Positions 41,641-51,483 of a stretch of DNA of 64,000 nucleotides are shown in pieces. Within the stretch, counting starts at the first letter, position 1. Each line of letters begins with the position of its first letter. The stretch lies in the NCBI RefSeq assembly GCF_016545825.1, contig NC_052622.1, positions 40,757,263 to 40,821,262 on the forward strand. The letters run 5' to 3'. Position numbers and translations under genes: made by a program. This stretch comes from Eucalyptus grandis. Its lineage: Eukaryota; Streptophyta; Magnoliopsida; Myrtales; Myrtaceae. Under the pieces are notes generated by a model. The model searched no databases. It was not told the DNA's origin and saw only the letters and a list, made by a program, of their open reading frames with translations.

Positions 41641-42065
41641 CAATTCTTACCATCCTGTTAGAAATTCACCAATAATGGGTTTGTTGGTAGTATCAAAGAA
41701 TACCTAATCCTAATGGCTTTTCGCTTGCACATGAATAGAAGATTATCACATAGAAGCTATAACTAAAATTATCTGAAACAAATTTCAGTTTCTTTTGTTG
41801 TTAGGAAAAGTGATCTCAAAGTAAGATGTTGGGAAAATGAACTCTGTAGATTAAGCACAAGCCACCACTTCATTCCATCTCTGCTTGCATCTCCAAAATA
41901 TACACAACTAACAGAAACTACAGAGCATCCACAAGGTACTTTTCTTTGTCCCTCATGAGATCTTAACCCAACTTTTCCCATATTCTGTTGTTAATTTCTG
42001 CACTCTATCTGGAGCTTATTATATTCATTGCTATCTACAGAGGAATGAGGTAAACTACCTTGTGT

Positions 42066-42165
42066 NNNNNNNNNNNNNNNNNNNNNNNNNNNNNNNNNNN
42101 NNNNNNNNNNNNNNNNNNNNNNNNNNNNNNNNNNNNNNNNNNNNNNNNNNNNNNNNNNNNNNNNN
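42066..42165. other. Assembly gap of exactly 100 N
   Basis: A run of 100 N; such a round length usually marks a scaffold join of unknown true size. The 3' half of the left lectin kinase pseudogene may be lost in it. Confidence 0.98.
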
Positions 42166-42444
42166 AATTGACATGCTATCTTAGATAATCATATTATAAA
42201 ATCTATAAATAGGCTCATCTACTTTGAACCACTTGCTACCTTGATGGAGATGATAAAGGCCAGTGTAGTACCACTAATCACTCTTAAATCTTTGGCTCCA
42301 AGTGATGTTTATTTCTTTCCTCGTTATACTAGCTCCCGTTTAGGGCTTCCATTGGGCATGTAGTCATATTCCAGCCAGCCACTTACCTTTGATGTAGCAA
42401 TAGCAAAGGAGCGCCACGATGTTCTCGTGACAAAGATAGCCGGT

Positions 42445-42449
42445 ACTCA
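42445..42449. repeat. Target-site duplication ACTCA, left copy
   Basis: ACTCA precedes TGTGACATC and is repeated after GTGACA at 45545-45549. Joining the flanks restores collinearity with the paralogous kinase. Confidence 0.88.
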
Positions 42450-43779
42450 TGTGACATCTCTAAAATTCGACCCCGTCTCGAATATAGCAAATGGTTGTTT
42501 CATCGACGCGCCCTATGTCATTTTTACTCGGAGCTAGCCCCTCATGAGTTAACTAATCTATTAGGTAAGACTATTAAGGGATATAATTGTGACATACAGA
42601 GAATTCAATTAGAAATTGACTGCCGACCATAATAATACTGACAAGGGTCAATACGACACGTTATAATCAAATTGTGATCAGATATAAGACGATTTGATGG
42701 AATTACATAGTCGAATTGCGGGTGGTTCCGCACGATTGCGATATTCGCATTTGTTCGACAATAAATTGATTTTCTATTGATATTATACTTGGATACGTAA
42801 TTGAAATCTCGCGATTTTATGACAACCGAACGTCGTTTTAATGGAGTCGAAGATGCACAAACGTGGATTGAAAATTATCACTACGGGTTGAATGCGTTAA
42901 AATCTCTAAAAGCTATCCGATAGGTTATGTCGTACTAAAATCACGTTTCGTCGATTTTAACCACGAAATTGAACTAGGTTTCGGGAATCGGACGTTCGAG
43001 CGTGTCACAATTCATTTATATGGCATCGCCTCATCTTTCGGCGATATTTCATTGCGGAAAATCAATTTTTGAACAAAGAAATTAAGGAAATTCGGATGGG
43101 TTGTTTAAATGGTTTATTTGCTGCCCAAAAGGCTTTGTTTGTGAGGAAATGAAGGAAAAATGTGGCCATTGGATACCATGACTTGGTTGGGCTGAAAGAC
43201 TTGGAGGCATAAGCGATGACGGGTCGATATTTTGCAAGCGCTTTCATTGGCCTCCCGTTGACTTTCTTTTTCCTTCCTTGTTCTCTCTCCATTCCCTCTC
43301 CCCTCATGCATTCAACCCCACCTACAAATAGCCTCGCCTTCTCCTATATTTCATTTTTCTTTGTGCCACAAGCTCCGCCGACTTCAACATCACCATCCCG
43401 ATGTTCCAATCCAGAGTCCACCCACCGCCAACACACCAATGTCAGCCTCTTACCACCTGTCCCGGCTAGCTAGCTCCGTCCAACGCCTGGGCCACCCACG
43501 CGGCCAAAGCCCGCTAACGTTGTCACCCTTACCCTACAAACACCAACTCACTGGCACCGTCCAGCTCTCCGAGACTAGTAATCACGTAATGTAACCAAGC
43601 TCAACTCTCTTGGCCATGAGCCTTGTAGGGCCGTTTCCATTGTTGTTTGGCCTCCGTTGAGAAACGGTAGTTTTGGGTTTTCACTCGCGTCGCCGTGAAC
43701 CCACCGCCGTCTTAATCTAGTGAGAGTTAACTCCATAATCCATTAGGTTATTAATTGTGCTTAGGGGTTAGATTAGTGT

Positions 43780-43990
43780 TAATTAGGATTAGTTAGTTAA
43801 TCCTAAGTTAGGTTGGTTAGTTTAGTTAGGTTAGCTTGGTTAGGTGATTAGTTTAGTTAGGTTAGCCTACCTTAGGTTAGATTAGTTAACTTAGCTTAGA
43901 TTAGTTAACCATGGTTAGGTTAGTTAACCATGGTTAGATTAATTAATCATGGTTAAGTCAATTAAGTTGATTTACTTAATTAATCACAAT
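43780..43990 (+). repeat. TTAG-rich block with TTAACCATGG palindromes
   Basis: Dense TTAGGTTAG/GATTAG words, with the near-palindrome TTAACCATGGTTA occurring twice and diverged versions following. Similar TTAG-rich stretches occupy the same place in the LTRs at 48029 (49495-49560) and 60688 (62230-62470). Confidence 0.7.
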
Positions 43991-44957
43991 TTATTTAATT
44001 AATTGTTATTAGCGTAATTAGTGATGGATTAGCTGTTTCATGAAATTTTACACTGCTCGTGATGAATTTATACATGAATTTGATGGCTTATATGTGCAAT
44101 TGATTGCTTTGGTAGTGATTGATTATTGCAAATCTCAATTTATAGGTATTTAACTAGAAAAATACTAGGTGCCCGCTTTTTTACGCAATTTTTATGTACT
44201 ATATAAAATTGTGGAGTTTGAAAAATGGAGCATACTACATTTAATGGTTCGGATTAAATACGTGACCCACACGATTATTTTACCGGATTTTAATACGAAG
44301 AAAATTTGCCCAGTTTATTATTTGAAATGAGATATTTGAACACAAAGCAAGGTGTTCTTGGCCTAGTATGTGCTCGTGTGATCACTATCATAACTCCGTC
44401 ACCCGACGAGAGTTGCGAGGGGGGAGCGAAGCCCGACAGCTCGGGATGCCCCACGTCAATTGATGCCAGCCGTGGTGAGGTCGGGCCGCTGCCTTTAGGA
44501 AATGCCGTCTAGGTGTGTAGTGCTAGACGTTGTCTGTGCCTGATAGAGCAGGACGATGCCCCTATGAGGCCGGGATGATCACCGATCGTTGTCTGGCCGT
44601 GGCCAATGGATCATAATAATTGGAACATGCTTGAATGGTTGTGACAGCTATACTTGATTATGGGGCAAAATTGTGTGGCACGGTATGGGACGTGTCATAA
44701 CGATTTTACCTTATAATCGGGACTCATATGAATGTTTGAATGATGAAAATGATGTTCCAAGTATTAATTACACTTGTGATATTTATAAATGCATATGTGA
44801 TGCAATTAATATGTAGGGATGCGCGAGGCGAGATGAGTTTTGTATGGTGTGTTTAGGACTGCCTTCGAGGTGAATTTGCGTCCGACCGGGGCTTAGGGTT
44901 TTGACTCACCGAGATTTATCTCACCCGTCGTCGTTAACCCTTTTTCAGGTCCTTAGT

Positions 44958-45281
44958 ATGGAGCACCATCCAGTCCGATTCGGGAATCCATGGGAAATGG
45001 AATCAGAGTTGGCCTTTTTCCCTATTCCCAGGACCACCCAAACTTGCATGCTAGTGGTGACCACGATTTGGGTCGATGAGGTCCTCTTTCATTTGGTGCA
45101 TCATCGCTTCAAGGCATGGTTCATTAATGAGCGTAACGAGGCTTGAGAGGGTCCCCTGTATGGTTTTGATGGACCGCTCATTGGGACGGAGGATGGGGAG
45201 GTAGGTCACCTCATGGATATCGATATACCAGACGGTGTCATGGAGGATCCCGAGCCCGAGTCGGAGGGATCAGGGGTGTAG
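44958..45281 (+). CDS. LTR-internal conserved ORF, copy 2 (one stop)
   Basis: The ATG follows CTCACCGAGA...TTTTTCAGGTCC, a possible splice acceptor. The product aligns along its length with the ORF at 63478: AFFPIPRTT against TFFLIPGTT, IWVDEVLFHLVHHRFKAWFI against VWVDEGLPQLVPHRFMTWFI, EGPLYGFDGP against EGPLLGFDRP, and MDIDIPDGV against MDLDTPDGV. An in-frame TGA at 45144-45146 follows RNEA, plausibly a CpG-type change of CGA. The C-terminus is acidic (EDPEPESEGSGV). No known domain is recognised. Role unknown; it could be a retroelement accessory protein or the 3' exon of a spliced product. Confidence 0.55.
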
Positions 45282-45544
45282 GTTGCCTATGGGTTTCTTT
45301 TGAGACAGACTTTTGTATATGAACTCGTAGGGGTTAACTTGGTATGTTTATAAAGTATGGTTTGAAAAATGGTTGCATGTTTTTACTATCCCCGTGTTTG
45401 ATTGTTGGTTGGGTGTTTATTTAATTCAGTTATGCATGTGCTTAATTGAAAGATAAAAAGAATGAGTTGGTGACGCGTATTGGGATATCGCATTTTTAAT
45501 CGACCGCCGAGGGATGTGCACGTACCCGGGGTTCGGGCGTGACA

Positions 45545-45549
45545 ACTCA
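45545..45549. repeat. Target-site duplication ACTCA, right copy
   Basis: Matches 42445-42449; kinase pseudogene sequence resumes directly after it. Confidence 0.88.
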
Positions 45550-47039
45550 CGATCTCCACAATGAATTCTCTCATTCCTTGCGTTGATTCACAAGAAATCC
45601 TCTTCCGTGCAATCTCGTTCCGGGTAAGTAATACCCCTCTATTAGAGGTGAGCATCAACTCGGCGGGTCACCCCCGGACTAGCCTAACCCCGCTTGTCCT
45701 GGTCTAGTTCCCAAGGACATAGCCAACTTGATCTTGAAATACCCGAATCAACACTATGCAGGCTAGTCTTCGATCCCGAGGTTGAACCAACTTGCTATAA
45801 AATATATATAACATATCTAATATATTATATATAATATTGTTGAATCTATTCTAAAGAGCAAACCATAACTTAAACAAAAGGTTACCCTAACTTAAACGGT
45901 GTTAAACATCAAATGATGTCATTCCTCCAAGACTTTGTTCTCATTTCTTTTTTATCCTCTTCAATTTTTAATTTAAAGAAACAACTTTTCACTTGTGAGC
46001 AACCTGCCCAACTCACACACAACACTCGCTACTCAATGCCCGTGCCACTCGCCATTGGCTACTCACTACTCAACACTCGCGTCGCTTGCTTCTCTTCACT
46101 AGCCTCACTCGTTGTCCAATAAATCAAAAGGAAACAAAGCCTAATTAGAAACCCTCTTCACTCGTAAAGTAATGCTTGCTATTCACTACTTGCCTTGCGA
46201 CTAGCCCTTCTCTCACAGCTCGTCCTATTGATGGATATTTAATTCAAAATAATAGGTTTGTCTTTTTAGGGAATATAAAAAATGAAACAAAAAAATTATT
46301 AGTTGATCCCGGATTGACCTTGGAATTGGATCGAACCCATAGAGTCATTCCTTTGGTCCCAAGCTTGATCAAGTCGGTTCTCAATCCCAAAAATTGGGGA
46401 CCAATATCGTGCATGTTTGTCACAACCCCAACTCCATCTCTAAGGTCACAAGTGATAAGGGTTATTTTCGCGACGTCCCAAGCTCATCGCCGTCCCGATT
46501 CTTTTTATCTCGTTATCATATACATGCGGAAATGTGAATAAACAACTCCCCGAATAAACAATAGCTAGAAGACTGGGACATACATCAGACAAAACACACT
46601 GATTTATATTATAATAATGCTTTTTCAAGCCATTTTCTATGGGCCCTCTTTTTCTTTTTGCATCACACTATATGTTTTCCACATAAGCTAAGGGAATTCC
46701 TATCCCCTCTAGCGTGACTGCAACTCCCAACACCGACTTCGCACTTTCATGCTTACAAGACTAAATGATAAGGAGTGAGTTTTGGGGAAAACTCGCAAGT
46801 AAAATTCCTAGTTCTCTACTGGGAAAGCATCTCATCATTGAAACCTAGCGAGTACAAGATTCGCAAATAGTGTCGATAGCATATCGATAGCAAACTTGTT
46901 ACTACCCTTAATTACATGCAAATGTCCATCGCAACATGCTTCAATGCATACTTACCTTTGCTTATCAATAAATATCTCAACATATCATACTAATGCATAT
47001 ACCAACACTTATACAAATTCATTCACTTTGTCGTTTCTA

Positions 47040-47290
47040 AATCAACTAGGCCCTCTAGTTCATCCAAGGTATTTAGCTTCAAGCCAGGCATCCTTGCTCA
47101 ACCAACGCATCCTGGCTCAACCGAAGCATCTTGGTGCTAGCTCACCAAAGCATCCGAGCTCAACCTAGGCATTCTGACTCAACCAAGGCATCCTGGGGAT
47201 AACTTACCCAAGGCATTTAGGCTCAAACCCAGGCATCCCGGCGCAAACCAGGTGGCATCTCGTTCAATGAACAAGGCATCATTGCCAACG
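47040..47290 (-). repeat. Tandem repeat with AAGGCATCC/GGCTCAACC units
   Basis: About ten degenerate short units combining CAAGGCATC, CTGGCTCAACC and similar words. It is the counterpart, by position in the minus-strand LTR, of the minisatellites in other copies. Confidence 0.7.
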
Positions 47291-48023
47291 CCGTGTGGCG
47301 ACGAGACGTTTTTTTTCCTCTTTAAGTGCATGCATAAATACATCACACAAGCCGGTTCTTATCTTTTCTTTTAGCCGACACATGTATAGCCTGAAGGCGT
47401 GCTCATTCGTTCGTGATACATATGTCGAAACCATATTTGATCCATAACTTGAATCAATCATTTAGTGCTAATCCCGCACTGCACAAGGCTCGAAAACGGT
47501 ACACCTCAATATCGATCTAAGACCTCAAGGCTTGGTACACCTCGCTAGGTGAACATCCTAAGCTTGATGGACCTCGTTTCAACCCGATGTGATCATACCA
47601 TGTGCCGTGAATAACCCTTGGCTCATGGCTTGATTCAACGGCAAACACAAAGTCTCCGTACCAAATCAAATACCCAAAATTGGCACCCTTTAGTGCCTAC
47701 CAAGATCTCATGGATTTAGGGCGATCCCCGTACCGAACAAGGCATAGAATCGACACCCTTCAATATCGATTTAAGACCTTTTGTCCTTGGGCGATCCCTG
47801 CTCCAAGTGAGACTTGGAACCGGTACACTATTTATGCCGATTCAAGGCCTTATAGCTTGGGCGGCCTTGTCTTGCGATGAACTTAACCCAAGTAAACCTC
47901 GGCTTTATTCCGGATGTGAATGACTCAAGCACACGTTCAAACATAATCATGAGTAAAACCATGTAAAAGATCCAATATTTACCCACAGCTTGACATGTGA
48001 ACACCTAACTAGACTCGCAATGG

Positions 48024-48028
48024 AGACT
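48024..48028. repeat. Target-site duplication GAGAC, left copy
   Basis: Matches 51300-51304 exactly. Confidence 0.85.
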
Positions 48029-49989
48029 GTGGCATTCTAGATTTTCAATCCTATTTTCTATTGAATAAATCGAGCATTTCATCGACATGCCTATAGGGCT
48101 ATTCTCAAAGCTGATCACTCAGATAACTAGACTATCCGTGGAAACCATTAAGGAATTTTAAGGCAATAGATTTGAAAATTCGACCAGGAATTGGTTTCTC
48201 GTAGTGCTCATCTTTATAGGTCATTACAGCACAATTAAAAATCAATTTGAGATCGTAGATAGGTCGGTTGACAAGAAATGTGTGGCTAATCGTGGGTGAT
48301 ACAACTAAATTGGAAAATTTCGTCAACTAGCACTATACCGATTTTTCTATCGTTTGGTATCTTGTGTCCGTATTTGAATCATCGAGATTTTCATGACAAT
48401 TGAGATTCACCAATGTGTCGAATGGGTTTATTGGGGCTTGAAGAAAATCGACCACCGGTCATTTGCACCTAAAAATTTCTTAAACCTACTAAGTAGCCTA
48501 GGTCACGCTAAAAACGCACCTGAGTGAAATTAACCGCGAATTTGAATCCGATTTCAACAATTGAAGATTATGTCATGTCACAACAAATTCTAGGAACGGA
48601 CTCAGTCTTAGAAGATTTTTCTGCAACCTGAGACCTTTTGGGAAAAAGTCGTCCTAGGGCCATTTTTGCCAAGAAAAAGCCGAGGATCATTTTTTATCGC
48701 GCAATTGGGATGTGAGGTGGATTAATTGGTGAAGAAAAATACCAATTTGATCATTGAGGTATTAATTGGATTTATAAGGGCCAAATGAGATTGATTTGAG
48801 AAGGAACAAATGTCCAATTGAAGCCAATATTATTGAAATTCGTAACTTCCCCATTGCCTAGTCAAAATGGACCATTTCAAAAGTTGCGGGTGAGCATTGG
48901 TGGCCCATTGAGAGCCAATGAATCATAATTGGCCATGAATGGTCAAAGGAGACAAGGGATTGGAAAAATATGACCATGGTGGCCCCCTCTTGCCTCTCTT
49001 CCTCTCCAAGGCTAACCAGACCAGCCATCCTCCCTCCTCCCAACCTCGTTCGACCGAGCAAGCCAAGGTAGACCAGCCGGCCACGCCGTCGGACAGCCTA
49101 GAGTCCGTTGCATAGCCACCGCCACCGAAACACCGCCCATGCCACCATGCTAGCCCGTCATTGCCGCGCGTCTCCACCTCCCTCATGTCGTCATCCCAAC
49201 CTCTCCGCCGGTCCACGGCTGTTTCGATCCCAACAAGGCCGCCGTGAGCCCCTCCGCCGCCATGAGTTTGTGTTGTTAGCCGCTGGGCCTTGCCGTTGCC
49301 TTCACCGGTCTTGCTTGCATTGTTCAGCCTTTGTTCTCTTTGTTTGCAGCCTAAAACGTAGAGCTTTTTCAGTGGGTTTCTAGTAGCTTTGTGGCCCGTT
49401 TTGAGTTGGTCCCAAGCCTTGGTTGCTAGGCTCGCCTTGCGGAAAGTCGAGCCCCGCGACGTTCCCGTCGTTTTGCACCAACCCGCTCATTAAACAAGTG
49501 AGCTTAATTCACTAATCCTCGCTTAGTATGCTAATGATGATTAGGGGTTAATTAGATTTTATTAAGTGTGATTATGTGGATATATTATATTAGAGTAATT
49601 AAATTAGTGATTTACCGATGCATGTTAGGTGGTTAGTTGTAGCAATTAGTAAACAGACATGTTCTAATATTTGTTGAACGAACCTTGGAAATTTTCTGGG
49701 TCTGTTTCAATGTCCAATTAGGCATTACAGGCCTAAATTGGATTTATTGGCATTTATTTAATATTTTTGTAATTATTTAATTATTTAATTATTTTCCGGA
49801 AATTAGGCCACGATAGTTGACGACCGGAATTTTATGCTAGTTATTATGGTGTAGTCCGTTTATTTATGTGAGCTCTAATTTATGCTGAATTGATTTAATT
49901 CTAATTTTAGGATGTTATTCTTAAATTATTTAATATCAATAATTGATTGGAAAATAACCGAGAGTCTACAGCCGCCAACGATATTTTGA

Positions 49990-50230
49990 TGGGCTATATA
50001 AAGTGGTTCAATGAAGAAGTATATCACCTTGGAGAATGCACGTGACTTGTTAAGTTGGTACATTACCTTAGATAATGCACGTGGCTCGGTGACTGAGTAC
50101 ATCACCTTGGAAAATGCACATGGCTCGATGATTAGGTATGTCATCTTGGAAAATGCACGTGACTCGTGGACTGTGACATCACCTTGAAGAATGCACATGG
50201 CTCAGTGATTAGATATATCATCTTAGAAAA
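49990..50230 (+). repeat. 39-bp minisatellite in LTR copy 4
   Basis: Five to six units of about 39 bp built on CACCTTGGAAAATGCACATGG plus a GCTCGATGATTAGGTA-like half. Because 39 is a multiple of three, the minus strand shows a periodic 13-residue ORF, which is incidental. Confidence 0.8.
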
Positions 50231-50516
50231 TGCATAGTACGGATTAAAATAATCGAGAAATGGTCTGATTGACATATAATCGACTAGGTTGATTGATCAA
50301 TGATTTGATCTGATGTTATGAATTGATTGATTGATGTGATATAAGGCATCCGTAAATAACGTTGATTTGCGAGTGATGAAACCGAAAAGTCATCTTACTC
50401 GTGTTGTACTTAGGCAGCCCTAAGGTGTATTAGCTTCCTAATCGAGTCTTAAGGGGTTAGAACTTGCTGAGACGTAGTCTCACCCCATTATGGAACAACA
50501 TTTCAAGTTCCTAGAT

Positions 50517-51015
50517 GGCAGTACCTCTACCTCCTCGTCCTCCCATGCATTTTGGTATACCCGAAAATGTCACCGAGATAAGATATCACTTCCCAATACA
50601 CCCCCACCCGGAAGGACTAGAGTATGTTTTGGTGAAATCCACCGTTTGGGTTGATGTGGGTAGAGACGGCTTGGTGCCCCACAAGTATTGATCATGGTAT
50701 CATCACTATCAGGATAGGCGAAGAGAGGGTCCCATACCGAAAGAGGATGTGCCTTTGTATGTCTAAGAGGCAGCATTCGGAAAGGGGACTACAAACCCCA
50801 AGGAAGGAGCGGTGATCGATGCCAAAAACCCTAAGCTCCAGGGTGACCTTGATACTCCCGTGTATTCGGCCATGGACTCTAGTTGGAGCGAAGAGGAAGG
50901 GGAGAATGGTGAGCAGGAAGAGGAACCTGAGGAAGAGCCTAAAGGGGAGGACCCTGAAGAGGAACTGGAGGAAGAGTTGGAGGAGGATCTAGAGTATGAC
51001 GTGGATGAGGATTGA
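50517..51015 (+). pseudogene. LTR-internal conserved ORF, copy 4 (stops, acidic tail)
   Basis: The ATG follows CTCACCCCATTATGG and TTTCAAGTTCCTAG, as in the copy at 63478. The N-terminus is proline-rich (MAVPLPPRPPMHFGIP). The core STVWVDVGRDGLVPHKY, then a TGA, then SWYHHY and REGPIP keeps the spacing of VWVDEGLPQLVPHRFMTWF...QEGPL at 63478. A second stop follows LYV. The rest (50812-51015) is a long Glu-rich tail ending EDLEYDVDED. Two stops mean it is dead, but the match supports the reading frame as ancestral in the family. Confidence 0.5.
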
Positions 51016-51299
51016 AACTCCCATCCTATTTTACAAACTTTGAGTTGTGATCTGATATGTGATAGATCTGCTTTGTTAATAGTATTCTATGAGGTTTGCT
51101 TGTATAAAAGTGTGGTTGTGGTTTTTCAGTTGTGAAAAATATAGCCCTACTTTTCTATCACATTATTTTATTGTCTGGAGATTATTTATATGCTTTCGCA
51201 TGCATATTAAAATAAAAGAGTCGGCGATGCGTCCTTGGACGTCACTTTTATATCGACCATATGAGGGATGGGCGCGTGCCCGAGGATCGGGACGTGATA

Positions 51300-51304
51300 G
51301 AGAC
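51300..51304. repeat. Target-site duplication GAGAC, right copy
   Basis: Follows the LTR end GTGATA; pairs with 48024-48028. Confidence 0.85.
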
Positions 51305-51475
51305 TATTGCCCTAGAGGACACATAGGGATCTTACTTACCTTGGCAAATCTCAAGAACTAACTTGAATAGCTTAAAAGGTTAGTGATGCAAGGTTGAGAG
51401 AAAGGAGGAAGAGGAGGAGGGTAGGCATCATTGGCAAAGTGGACTAAAATGGTGGAAATGAATGGGAGCTCCTCC

Positions 51476-51483
51476 TATTTATA
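51476..51483 (-). promoter_or_regulatory. TATA box of LTR copy 3
   Basis: Minus strand TATAAATA within CCTATAAATAGGAGG, a good plant TATA context, followed by CT-rich leader-like sequence. The nested LTR lies about 180 bp downstream and would interrupt any transcript. Confidence 0.5.

Larger units (their letters stand above)
42450..45544 (+). mobile_element. Solo LTR family A, copy 2, in the lectin kinase pseudogene
   Basis: 3095 bp, TGTGACATCT to GTTCGGGCGTGACA, flanked by ACTCA. Layout: 5' block shared with 60688 and the minus strand of 1-558; a promoter-like CTACAAATAG at 43322; a GC/CT-rich block (43260-43720); a TTAG-rich stretch (43780-43990); an ATACTAGGTG...TACTATATAAAATT block at 44163-44211 shared with 62681-62730; a variable repeat (about 44390-44600); a 3' ORF at 44958. 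No primer-binding site, polypurine tract or pol, so it arose by LTR-LTR recombination. Confidence 0.87.
48029..51299 (+). mobile_element. Solo LTR family A, copy 4, nested in copy 3
   Basis: 3271 bp from TGTGGCATTC to GATCGGGACGTGATA (the usual GTGACA end has become GTGATA), flanked by GAGAC. It follows the family layout: 5' block with TTTCATCGACATGCC and TAGGTCACGC, GC-rich block (48990-49300), TTAG-rich stretch, 39-bp minisatellite (about 49990-50230), 3' ORF (50517), and tail with GTCGGCGATGCGTCC and GAGGGATGGGCGCGTGCCC. Being inside copy 3, it is younger than copy 3. Confidence 0.86.

Noticed and set aside
49926..50198. Periodic 90-codon minus-strand ORF with 13-residue repeats
   Set aside because: It results from a 39-bp minisatellite whose unit is a multiple of three.
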